Source of the DNA: Flammeovirgaceae bacterium UBA1842 | Lineage (GTDB): Bacteria; Bacteroidota; Bacteroidia; Cytophagales; Cyclobacteriaceae | Assembly: GCA_002338655.1 (NCBI GenBank) | Contig: DDIU01000016.1 | Location: 1 to 64,000 of the forward strand | DNA length: 64,000 nt | Direction of reading: 5' to 3' | Shown: positions 28,944-36,470 of the stretch, one piece after another | Numbering within the stretch: position 1 is the stretch's first letter | Layout: every line of letters starts with the position of its first letter | Made by a program: the position numbers and the translations under genes | Notes under the pieces: generated by a model | What the model saw: only the letters and a program-made list of their open reading frames with translations | What the model was told of the DNA's origin: nothing | Databases searched by the model: none

Positions 28944-30713
28944 ATGAACGACTTAACAAAAATATCGAACCTTTTTGTTCTCGTCCTTTCAACACTGTAT
29001 TTTACGGGTTGTACGGCAGACGATGAACCTGAACCAGCAGCAATTGCATCCTTCACTTCTTCTACTCAGAACATCAAATCTGGAGAAACGGTAAAGTTTA
29101 CCAGTACCTCCAAAAATGACACGAAATTGCAATGGGTATTTGAAGGGGGCTCCCCGTCAACATCTACAAGTAAGACACCATCTGTGACTTATAATAATGC
29201 AGGTAACTTTTCAGTCACTTTGGTAGCCTCGAATGGGAGTAGTAGTGATACTGAAACCAAGCCTTCGCACATAACAGTGACTGACCCAACACCAACCGCT
29301 TCGTTTAGTGCATCAGCGCAAAATATTCGTCCAGGACAAAGTGTTACATTTTCCAATAATTCTGAAAATGCTGTCCGGTTTGAATGGACTTTTGAAGGTG
29401 GCGACCCATCAAGCTCTTCGTCAGAAAGTCCAACGGTAACTTATAATACCCAAGGTGAATTTGCGGTTACACTAAAAGCCTTTAATGCTAGTGGAGTAGA
29501 AGTTACGGAGTCCAAAGACAATTTTATAGTAGTAGATGAACCAAATCCAACGGCCGCATTTTCTGCTTCCAAGACAAAAGTAGCTCCAGGAACGACAGTG
29601 AGCTTTACAAACAGTAGTACCAATGCAACCAGATACGAATGGAGTTTTGCAGGGGGATCTCCTTCTTCTTCTACTTCTTCCAGTCCTTCTGTTACTTACA
29701 ATTCAGTAGGAACTTATACGGTAACGTTAAAAGCATTTAATGCCATTGATGAATCCGATACCGAGATTAAAACGAGTTTAATTGAGGTTATCCCACTACC
29801 CGTGGCTGATTTTACCAAAAGTTCGAGTGCGATATATGAAAATAATTCGATTACCTACGCCAACAGTTCAAGTAATGGAGATTCTTACAAATGGACGTTT
29901 AATGGGGGTGATCCTTCTACCTCCACTCAAGCTAGTCCGGGAGCCGTGAATTATACCACTCCTGGAACTTACACCACAACTTTGGAGGTAACCAATGCCG
30001 TTGGCACCGATTCTAAATCAGTAACTATAATTGTCTATGAGGCATATTGGTTCGATCTTAAAGTTCAGAACTATTTATACTTCCCCATTAACATCTATAA
30101 GAATGGTTCTTATCTGGGCCAAATACCCGCTCGTGATAATTATACTTTTACTGGTATCAATAAAGCCGCTTCTATTTCCATTACATGGAATCTAGTTGAG
30201 GTGGGCGGTATTGACCTTGGTGCGGGCTGGACAATTACAAACCCACCATCCGGGGAAACAGGGTTGGAAGTGGACAACGTAATTGGTGACAATACCTATC
30301 AATATATAGTATATGATAATTATGAACCATACGACCTATATGCTACAGTAAACCCGGGCACAGCTGATGAAACTACTTCTGGCGGGTATTACGTTCCGGC
30401 TTATGCTTCCTTTACACATCTAGGCTATTACAAATTTGTTGAAATTAACGAACAGCTTCACCTACATAATAATTTTGACCGAACGGGTTCTTACTGGTAT
30501 TTTTATTATGATGCTAACGTCTTGGATGATAAATCAGGTCGTGTAGATATGAAATTTGACATAAATGGAACATGGGATTCAGGTACCTGGAATGGTTCAA
30601 TTTCACGGGAAGAGAAGAAAATCGTTGTAGACGGCAAGTATAGGAGCGATTGGGATATTCCTTTAAAGATGGCTGATTTTTCTAATTCAAGAATGATCAA
30701 AGAAAATGATTAG
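28944..30713 (+). CDS. PKD-repeat surface lipoprotein
   Basis: The 589-residue protein starts with a lipoprotein signal (lipobox YFTGC) followed by acidic residues, which often favours surface export in this phylum. Four PKD domains of about 85 residues follow (~34-375). Each carries an FEGG-, FAGG- or FNGG-type turn, a SxSP..TVTYN-like strand, and ends in TVTL or TTLE. The C-terminal ~210 residues are aromatic-rich and unrecognised (PINIYKNGSYLGQIP, WDSGTWNGSIS). PKD arrays usually act as spacers holding a binding or catalytic domain off the surface. It is divergent from the sensor kinase operon, 156 bases away, and may be its target. Confidence 0.8.
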   Translation: MNDLTKISNLFVLVLSTLYFTGCTADDEPEPAAIASFTSSTQNIKSGETVKFTSTSKNDTKLQWVFEGGSPSTSTSKTPSVTYNNAGNFSVTLVASNGSSSDTETKPSHITVTDPTPTASFSASAQNIRPGQSVTFSNNSENAVRFEWTFEGGDPSSSSSESPTVTYNTQGEFAVTLKAFNASGVEVTESKDNFIVVDEPNPTAAFSASKTKVAPGTTVSFTNSSTNATRYEWSFAGGSPSSSTSSSPSVTYNSVGTYTVTLKAFNAIDESDTEIKTSLIEVIPLPVADFTKSSSAIYENNSITYANSSSNGDSYKWTFNGGDPSTSTQASPGAVNYTTPGTYTTTLEVTNAVGTDSKSVTIIVYEAYWFDLKVQNYLYFPINIYKNGSYLGQIPARDNYTFTGINKAASISITWNLVEVGGIDLGAGWTITNPPSGETGLEVDNVIGDNTYQYIVYDNYEPYDLYATVNPGTADETTSGGYYVPAYASFTHLGYYKFVEINEQLHLHNNFDRTGSYWYFYYDANVLDDKSGRVDMKFDINGTWDSGTWNGSISREEKKIVVDGKYRSDWDIPLKMADFSNSRMIKEND

Positions 30714-30822
30714 CGCACAATAAATTCTCGGGTTTTATTGGTGGAAAGGCGTAGAATCGAAAGGTTCTGCGCTTCCGCTTTTATAGGGAATTCCTTCTCA
30801 CTGACGAAGTAGTGAGGATGGC

Positions 30823-31110
30823 GGAAACCTTATAGGTTTATCTGCCCAGCGAAAGTTAAATCTACAGGTTTTATGACCGAGAGGTCTCCTTCGGTTTGAG
30901 AGGATTTCTCCTTCGTGCCTCAGATCGAAATGACGGATAGAAGTAAAATTTGATTGTTTGTTGTTGATTTGGAAACCTACTAGGTTTATCTGCAGGATGA
31001 AAGTTAAACCTAGTAGGTTTTATGCCCGAGAGGTCTCCTTCGGCTTGTGGGGATTTCTCCCTCATGCCTCGGTTCGAAAAGACGAATTGAAATTAAAACC
31101 TATAAGGTTT
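30823..31110. repeat. Second cluster of the ~148-bp repeat
   Basis: One unit lacking its first bases starts at 30823 (ggaaacct). A full unit starts at 30964, with 148 bases between matching points, and a lone hairpin aaacctataaggttt follows at 31095-31109. Orientation is the same as in the 25443-26028 cluster. The tail of the lone hairpin touches the stop codon of the phosphoesterase gene. Bases 30714-30822 hold only a weak G-U-rich hairpin (aggcgtagaa/ttctgcgctt). Confidence 0.88.
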
Positions 31111-32102
31111 TATTTAGGTACCGCACCTGTCTCATCCAAGATCCCTTCCATCTTCAAATGGGTAATCACAGGCTTTGTTGCCATGCGTACTAACGTCACA
31201 TGATCAAAAGCCATAGTGTCACCCGGATCTTGAAAACCACCTGTAGTACCGAGTGTTATGTAATCCATGTTATTACGCTTTCGGTGGGAGTAGGAGTGTT
31301 TATGACCATTGATCACTGTATAATTACGATTGGCAAGAAGAGCTTCCAATGGATCAAGGCCAAGGCTATCTTCACGCATCCATGTTGGTTTATGCATCAA
31401 TACAAATGTCCAACGTACATCAGGATATTGCGTTAATACCTTTTTAAAATAATCAAGCTGTGCGGCACTTATGCCACCCACTTTACTCTCAAGCATCTGA
31501 GCATATTCTGTATCATTAAAGTTGCCTTCTTTTTCTCCACGTATTATTTTCATGGCTTCTTCACGGGCCACATTAACTTCCCACATTCTTTTATCCCCAT
31601 AATCTTCAGAGTCCATCATAAGGAAGAGTACATTTTCATAAACAAAATGATAATAAGTAGGCCCATAGCGATGTTTCCAAAACTTTCGCATCAGCGGGTT
31701 GGTAAGGTCATGGTTTCCACCTAAGTGAAAGAAAGGCATATTTAATTTTGAAGTTCTATCGTCAAAAGAATCCCATTCTTTGGCGAGTTGCAAAGTGTCT
31801 TCAGTGCCCCCTTCAATCAGGTCGCCAACACTCAATACAAAGGTTGGGTCAAGTCTATTGAGCTGCGCAACAGCCATTTTGTAAATACCAGGCCTTTCGC
31901 CACCGGTAAGATCGGAAATGATGGCAAACGTGAAATCTTCCTCTTCCAGTTCAAATTCAGTACTCGTCCAAGGAGTCGGGCCTTCTACTAAGTCATGTTC
32001 AAATTTCGGTGTAGTTAGGACTTCAGTATTAGCTTTGTCAGGAGCTTGGCAGCCAATAATAATCAGTAATGGTAGGAGGTATTTCAAAAATGCAGCTTTC
32101 AT
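31110..32102 (-). CDS. Calcineurin-like phosphoesterase lipoprotein
   Basis: The 330-residue protein starts with a lipoprotein signal (LIIIGC). It carries a metallophosphoesterase domain with motifs ISDLTGG, VGDLIEGG, LGGNHDL, LMHKPTW and INGHKHSYSH. The second position of the first metal motif departs from the usual DxH (DLT), which may alter one metal site. It has no fibronectin domain, unlike the phosphatase at 4035. The substrate is unknown and it appears to be monocistronic. Its stop codon falls at the edge of the repeat-borne hairpin, suggesting the repeat inserted or expanded right up to the gene. Confidence 0.85.
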   Translation of the reverse strand: MKAAFLKYLLPLLIIIGCQAPDKANTEVLTTPKFEHDLVEGPTPWTSTEFELEEEDFTFAIISDLTGGERPGIYKMAVAQLNRLDPTFVLSVGDLIEGGTEDTLQLAKEWDSFDDRTSKLNMPFFHLGGNHDLTNPLMRKFWKHRYGPTYYHFVYENVLFLMMDSEDYGDKRMWEVNVAREEAMKIIRGEKEGNFNDTEYAQMLESKVGGISAAQLDYFKKVLTQYPDVRWTFVLMHKPTWMREDSLGLDPLEALLANRNYTVINGHKHSYSHRKRNNMDYITLGTTGGFQDPGDTMAFDHVTLVRMATKPVITHLKMEGILDETGAVPK

Positions 32103-32190
32103 AATGATTTAAGATAATTTGGGTTCAAGATAATAGAGCCAATATTAAAATGCGTATAAAATCATTCATTTCTTTATTTTATAATACTAT

Positions 32191-32222
32191 ATAAAAAAGC
32201 ACCTGCATTTTGCAGGTGCTTT
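32191..32222 (-). terminator. Intrinsic terminator of the old-yellow-enzyme gene
   Basis: A perfect 12-bp stem (aaagcacctgca at 32196-32207, tgcaggtgcttt at 32211-32222) closes on a 3-base loop. On the minus strand it is followed by six Ts (the complement of 32193-32198). It lies 26 bases after the stop codon of the minus-strand gene ending at 32248. Confidence 0.9.
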
Positions 32223-32247
32223 CTAAGTTCAGATCAATCTATCGCTA

Positions 32248-33327
32248 TTAATTTAGTACAGGATAATCGGTATATCCTTTTTCACCGGGGGTGTAGAAAG
32301 TACTAAAATCTGGTTGGTTTAATTCAGCACCCTCCTTATAACGTAGGTGCAAATCTGGATTAGCCAGATACGCTTTTCCAAAAGCTACCAAATGACCAAG
32401 TCCGTCCTTTAGGTCTTGTTCAGCCTTTTCTTTATCATAACCTCCAGAAATAATGATGGTTCCACCAAATGCATCTCTTATTTTCTCTTTCAATGCCAAG
32501 GGAACTACCGGTGTGCCCATTGTTGAATGGTCAACCAAATGAATATAGGTGAGTCCAAGTTTTCCCAGTTCAGTTGCGAGATACTCATAGGTTTCATCTT
32601 GGCCATCAAAAGGCATTATATCATTAAATGCTCCATAAGGTGATAATCGGATTCCTACTTTTTCTTTTCCAATAGCTTCGGCTGTCTTTTTAGCTATTTC
32701 CAATACAAAACGACTTCTGTTTTCTGCTGATCCACCATAGCTGTCAGTACGTTGATTCGCATCAGGATTAATAAATTGCTCCATTAAGTAACCATTGGCT
32801 CCATGAAGTTCCACACCATCAAATCCAGCTTCCATTGCCAATTGTGCAGAAATAACATACTCATCAATCGCCTTGGTGATATCAGAAGTAGTCATTTCTC
32901 TTGGAGTAGGTAATGGCTGTTCACCTTCCTGATCTGTATACATTTTAGTATTTACGGCAGCAATAGGTGAGGGCGCCAATACTTCGGCACCTTTCGGTAA
33001 ATTTAGTGGATGGCTAATGCGACCAGTATGCATCAATTGGATGAATATTTTCCCACCTTTCTGATGCACTTTATTGGTAACTACTTTCCAAGCTTCTACT
33101 TGTTCCCGATTGTATAATCCTGGTATTCTTGGATATCCGACACCATTTGGTGAGGGGCTTGTCCCTTCGGTAATCAACAATCCAGCACCTGCACGTTGTC
33201 CGTAGTAATCGGCCATAATAGGCGTTGGAACATTATTCTCAGTCGACCTAGAACGAGTCATGGGAGCCATAACCATTTTATTTTTAAGGCTCAGCCCATT
33301 GGAACTATAAGATTCTAATAATGACAT
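32248..33327 (-). CDS. Old-yellow-enzyme family alkene reductase
   Basis: The 359-residue flavoprotein matches NemA/OYE-type NAD(P)H-dependent ene-reductases. It has an N-terminal KNKMVMAPMTRSRS strand that contacts FMN, FIQLMHTGRISHP, the substrate-binding HGANGYLMEQF (His and Asn pair), and RTDSYGGSAENRSRF, with IISGGYD near the phosphate-binding end. It reduces activated C=C bonds and often nitro compounds or electrophiles. It is transcribed away from a pirin gene across a 123-base spacer with a central near-palindrome. That arrangement suggests joint control by a repressor that senses reactive electrophiles. Confidence 0.94.
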   Translation of the reverse strand: MSLLESYSSNGLSLKNKMVMAPMTRSRSTENNVPTPIMADYYGQRAGAGLLITEGTSPSPNGVGYPRIPGLYNREQVEAWKVVTNKVHQKGGKIFIQLMHTGRISHPLNLPKGAEVLAPSPIAAVNTKMYTDQEGEQPLPTPREMTTSDITKAIDEYVISAQLAMEAGFDGVELHGANGYLMEQFINPDANQRTDSYGGSAENRSRFVLEIAKKTAEAIGKEKVGIRLSPYGAFNDIMPFDGQDETYEYLATELGKLGLTYIHLVDHSTMGTPVVPLALKEKIRDAFGGTIIISGGYDKEKAEQDLKDGLGHLVAFGKAYLANPDLHLRYKEGAELNQPDFSTFYTPGEKGYTDYPVLN

Positions 33328-33371
33328 AAATGTAATTTTTATTTAATTGATGTTTAAACATTGAAACGCAT

Positions 33372-33401
33372 TAGAAATAAAATGGTTCACTTTATTTTCT
33401 A
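33372..33401. promoter_or_regulatory. Near-palindrome between OYE and pirin genes (candidate operator)
   Basis: The arms TAGAAA (33372-33377) and TTTCTA (33396-33401) are perfectly complementary. They enclose TAAAATGGTTCACTTTAT, which is itself roughly symmetric. The element is centred at 33386-33387, close to the midpoint of the divergent spacer. Such placement is typical for a repressor controlling both genes. The regulator is not visible nearby. Confidence 0.5.
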
Positions 33402-33450
33402 AATGGATTTTATTTAACTTCAAGTTGTTCTATTAATAAATTAGAAAAAT

Positions 33451-34464
33451 ATGGCTTCTCCAATTATAAAAATCAAAGCGCTTGACTTCCCATGGCAGAC
33501 GAGTGACCCTTTTTTGTTTTGTGTTCACCATGCCGATAATTACCCTAAAGGGAATGACCAGATGGGACCAGATGAATCGCTTGCAGGTAGAAATATCGGC
33601 CAGGACTTTACCTTGAAAGATGGCTGGCGAATGTACCACGGAGAAACGGTTCCAGGTTTTCCAGCTCATCCTCATCGTGGGTTTGAGACCGTAACTATCG
33701 CCAAAAATGGATTGATCGATCATTCTGATTCGCTTGGTGCAGCAGCCCGATTTGGCTATGGTGATGTACAATGGATGACAGCAGGTAAAGGGGTTCAACA
33801 CTCAGAGATGTTTCCTTTACTTGACAGAGAAAACAGAAATATGTTAGAGCTATTTCAAATTTGGCTAAACTTACCAAAGGCCAATAAGTTAGTCGAGCCG
33901 CATTTTGCAATGCTTTGGAGCGATAACATTCCCACGCTTGAATACGATGATGAAAATGGAAAGAAAACAATTGTAGATGTAATAGCTGGAAAATTGGATG
34001 ATACATTAGCCGCAGCTCCAGCTCCTAAATCCTGGGCAGCCGATCCAGCCAATGATGTGGCCATTTGGACAATCGCTATGGAATCTGGGGCAGAATGGAC
34101 AATTCCTGAAGGCCAGGAAGGTAGCAACAGAACGGTTTATTTTTTTGAAGGGGATAACCTAAAAATAGCGGATCAATCTATCCGCCCCTATCATGGAGTT
34201 GAATTACAAGCAAATAGTGAAGTGACAATAAAGAATGATGGTGAGCCAGCCCGATTGCTTTTGTTGCAAGGTAAACCTATTGGGGAACCGGTAGCGCAAT
34301 ATGGCCCCTTCGTAATGAACACCCAAAATGAAATTCAGGAAGCCATGAACGACTATCAATCAACCCAGTTTGGTGGATGGCCTTGGCCAAGTCATGACCA
34401 TGTACACCCACGTGAAATGGGTCGTTTTGCTAAACATGTAGATGGTAGGGAAGAAGTGAAGTGA
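33451..34464 (+). CDS. Pirin-family protein
   Basis: The 337-residue bicupin carries the pirin metal site in FPAHPHRGFETVT, with further His/Glu residues in WMTAGKGVQHSE. The C-terminal cupin contains the ARLLLLQGKPIGEP strand. Pirins bind iron; some show quercetin 2,3-dioxygenase activity and others act as regulators or redox sensors. A charged C-terminal tail (WPWPSHDHVHPREMGRF) extends slightly beyond many homologues. Divergent pairing with an ene-reductase suggests a role in handling electrophilic or oxidative stress. That is an inference from context. Confidence 0.92.
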   Translation: MASPIIKIKALDFPWQTSDPFLFCVHHADNYPKGNDQMGPDESLAGRNIGQDFTLKDGWRMYHGETVPGFPAHPHRGFETVTIAKNGLIDHSDSLGAAARFGYGDVQWMTAGKGVQHSEMFPLLDRENRNMLELFQIWLNLPKANKLVEPHFAMLWSDNIPTLEYDDENGKKTIVDVIAGKLDDTLAAAPAPKSWAADPANDVAIWTIAMESGAEWTIPEGQEGSNRTVYFFEGDNLKIADQSIRPYHGVELQANSEVTIKNDGEPARLLLLQGKPIGEPVAQYGPFVMNTQNEIQEAMNDYQSTQFGGWPWPSHDHVHPREMGRFAKHVDGREEVK

Positions 34465-34498
34465 GAGTGACTTACCGGATGAAATTAAAGAACATTGT

Positions 34499-34506
34499 TA
34501 TATTTG
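34499..34506 (+). promoter_or_regulatory. -7 promoter box TATATTTG before the NTase pair
   Basis: TATATTTG matches the TAnnTTTG consensus and ends only 4 bases before the ATG at 34511. A transcript from it would have almost no leader. No good TTG is present at the -33 distance. Confidence 0.45.
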
Positions 34507-34510
34507 ATAT

Positions 34511-34705
34511 ATGAAAATGCAGCGAACTCCATTTTATGCAGGAAAAGTTAAAGATAAAGATGAGAACGATATTTTATATTGGGCCAATTCTAAAACTGCA
34601 AAAGAACGTTTGGCTGAAGCATGGAGATTACATTGTGCCAATCATAATATAGATCCCAAGACCCCACTAAATAGAAAAGTATCTAAGGCACATAAGCGTC
34701 AATAA
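34511..34705 (+). CDS. Small partner protein of the nucleotidyltransferase
   Basis: This 64-residue basic protein (MKMQRTPFYAGKVK..., with TAKERLAEAWRLHCANH in the middle) is probably helical in its centre. A second ATG at 34517 is also possible. Its stop codon overlaps the ATG of the nucleotidyltransferase gene by one base, so the two are translated together. Small proteins of this sort regularly precede MNT-like nucleotidyltransferases in Bacteroidota. They could act like an antitoxin or a specificity subunit. The function is unknown. Confidence 0.7.
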   Translation: MKMQRTPFYAGKVKDKDENDILYWANSKTAKERLAEAWRLHCANHNIDPKTPLNRKVSKAHKRQ

Positions 34706-35184
34706 TGGTTTTTTTTAATAGTGATTTTTATGACTATATCACACTCCTTAAAAAAAACAAGGTTGAATATGTACTAGTGGGAGGCATGGCCGTGAATATA
34801 CACGGTTATAGGCGTTCAACTGGAGATATGGATATATTCGTAAATCCAACTGCCGAAAATCATAAGAAACTAATGAAAGTACATTTTGATTTCGGTATGG
34901 ATATGGGTGAAATGGAATTGCTTGATAATTTTTTAGATACGAATAAATATGACGTTTTTACCTTTGGCGTATCTCCAATCCAAATTGATTTGATGACTGC
35001 CTGTAAAGGGCTGCCATTCTACACGGCCTATGAGAATGCAATTGATTATACCATTGATGATAAATTAACGGTAAAGGTGGTACACTATCGCGACCTGATA
35101 GTAGCAAAAAAAGCAGCAAATAGGATGCGGGACAAAGCGGATATTGAAGAACTAGAAAAATTAAAAGGTAAGGATAACAAGTAA
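34705..35184 (+). CDS. MNT/AbiEii-like nucleotidyltransferase
   Basis: The 159-residue protein contains the polymerase-beta-type nucleotidyltransferase signature. VGGMAVNIHGYRRSTGDMDIFV (split here: GG at 26-27, then D41-x-D43) positions two catalytic acids, and a third (IDLMTACKG, D near 94) may complete the metal site. Small single-domain enzymes of this sort are toxins or antitoxins in HEPN-MNT and AbiE-type systems, where they nucleotidylate tRNA or a partner protein. No HEPN gene is adjacent; the only partner is the 64-residue protein before it. The end is 18 bases from the convergent FMN reductase gene. Confidence 0.85.
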   Translation: MVFFNSDFYDYITLLKKNKVEYVLVGGMAVNIHGYRRSTGDMDIFVNPTAENHKKLMKVHFDFGMDMGEMELLDNFLDTNKYDVFTFGVSPIQIDLMTACKGLPFYTAYENAIDYTIDDKLTVKVVHYRDLIVAKKAANRMRDKADIEELEKLKGKDNK

Positions 35185-35202
35185 TTACGTTTACTGTAAA
35201 CC

Positions 35203-35733
35203 CTAAAAAGCAATCAACTTCTTGGCCTGATCAGTCAGTAAACTAACATAAAGCTCATTGGCGATTGCTCCATCCTTATAATGACGTTCAATATATGATA
35301 ACTTGGGTTTCAAAGAGAGCACTTCCATTCCACAATAGTGAAAAATATCCGTCAGATGACTTAACGCAAGACCTGCTCCCTGAACTCCGGAGGATAAGCC
35401 TACTAAGGCACATTTTTTATTTTTAAAGCTATCAGGGTATTTTAAGCCATCAATAAATGTCTTCAACACACCGGGAAAGGAACCATTATATTCGGGAACA
35501 ATGAAAACAAATTTATCCACTTGAGTTATGATATCCCTGAAGTGATTAAATTCTACATTCTTGCCAGCGTTGTTATACAATGCACTAAAAACGAAATCAG
35601 CGGGTAGGTCAGCAAGGTCGATCAACTCACTTTCATAGCCGATATTCTTCAACAAACCCTGATAAATTTTGGCTATTTGATATGACATAGAATCCAATCT
35701 ATTTGTACCACAAATGACAGCTATCTTTTCCAT
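35203..35733 (-). CDS. NAD(P)H-dependent FMN reductase family protein
   Basis: The 176-residue flavodoxin-fold enzyme has the FMN phosphate loop ICGTNRLDSMSYQIA at the N-terminus, VPEYNGSFPGVLKTFIDGL in the middle and LVGLSSGVQGAGLALSHL afterwards, as in NADPH-dependent FMN/azo reductases. It transfers electrons from NAD(P)H to flavin or quinone-like acceptors. It is the last gene of a minus-strand series starting with the NfeD-like protease at 39701. Its start overlaps the stop of the GIN-domain lipoprotein gene by one base. Confidence 0.9.
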   Translation of the reverse strand: MEKIAVICGTNRLDSMSYQIAKIYQGLLKNIGYESELIDLADLPADFVFSALYNNAGKNVEFNHFRDIITQVDKFVFIVPEYNGSFPGVLKTFIDGLKYPDSFKNKKCALVGLSSGVQGAGLALSHLTDIFHYCGMEVLSLKPKLSYIERHYKDGAIANELYVSLLTDQAKKLIAF

Positions 35734-36470
35734 TAATTGCTTCCGTTAATTAAGTGGCCTCTGCCATTTTCCTTTACATCGATTGTTACAGGAACATTAC
35801 CAACATATTTGAGGTTGCCTGTAGAATTAATATTCCCTTTTAACTCATTGCTAACATTTACAGTAATGGTATTCGTTCCATTATGAAATACAGTGGCATT
35901 GGTTGTAAGTAAATTATCACCTTTAAACAGGCCGTCACCAGAAGTAAAGCTTACAGTCAAATTATAAACCTGTCCGGTTAATATGAAGTTGGAAATCTCA
36001 TTGCTCCAGACAATTAAGTCATTGCTATTAATATCCATATAAAAATCACCGTTGCAATCCTGAGACCTCAGTTCTATGGAAGGCACGTTAAGGGGGCCGC
36101 CTACAGTTTGAATGACGCTGCCACCAGTGATTTCGATTTTTGAAATAATAGGGACGGTTATATTGATGGTGGGAAAATCATATTTACGGACCCAACGGCA
36201 ACTTATATGGTTTGTGATGTGCAATTCACCCTCTATTACCTCAAAATCAATCTCTTTGAACAAGTTTTCACCAATGGTGACAGCAACATTTTGAACATTT
36301 CCTTGGGTTATTAAAACATTAAAATCATTATTAATATAGAGTTGATCAAAATCGGCCAAAACAACGGTTCTAGTGACCCGCTCACCGGCAGATTTGAGGC
36401 AATCAGGCGCATCTTCACTATTACACCCGAAGGCAAACACAATGGTTAATATGTAGAGAAGTTTTTTCAT
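35733..36470 (-). CDS. GIN-domain (DUF2807) lipoprotein
   Basis: The 245-residue lipoprotein (lipobox FAFGC) consists of a GIN/DUF2807 beta-solenoid. Repeated short strands include DFNVLITQG, EGELHITNH, INITVPIISKIEITGGS and TITVNVSNELKG. These domains are abundant in Bacteroidota envelopes and may act in adhesion or as structural fibres; none has a firm biochemical role. It overlaps the PagL-like gene by four bases, so the two are coupled. It belongs to the envelope operon described for kdsB. Confidence 0.88.
   Translation of the reverse strand: MKKLLYILTIVFAFGCNSEDAPDCLKSAGERVTRTVVLADFDQLYINNDFNVLITQGNVQNVAVTIGENLFKEIDFEVIEGELHITNHISCRWVRKYDFPTINITVPIISKIEITGGSVIQTVGGPLNVPSIELRSQDCNGDFYMDINSNDLIVWSNEISNFILTGQVYNLTVSFTSGDGLFKGDNLLTTNATVFHNGTNTITVNVSNELKGNINSTGNLKYVGNVPVTIDVKENGRGHLINGSN

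Noticed and set aside
25443..31110. Composite transposon bounded by the repeat clusters
   Set aside because: No transposase gene lies inside or beside either cluster and no terminal duplication is visible; homologous recombination between repeats is a simpler idea.
30871..31203. Short frames across the second repeat cluster
   Set aside because: They arise from the repeat units themselves and repeat the same peptide on both strands; no start or family supports them.
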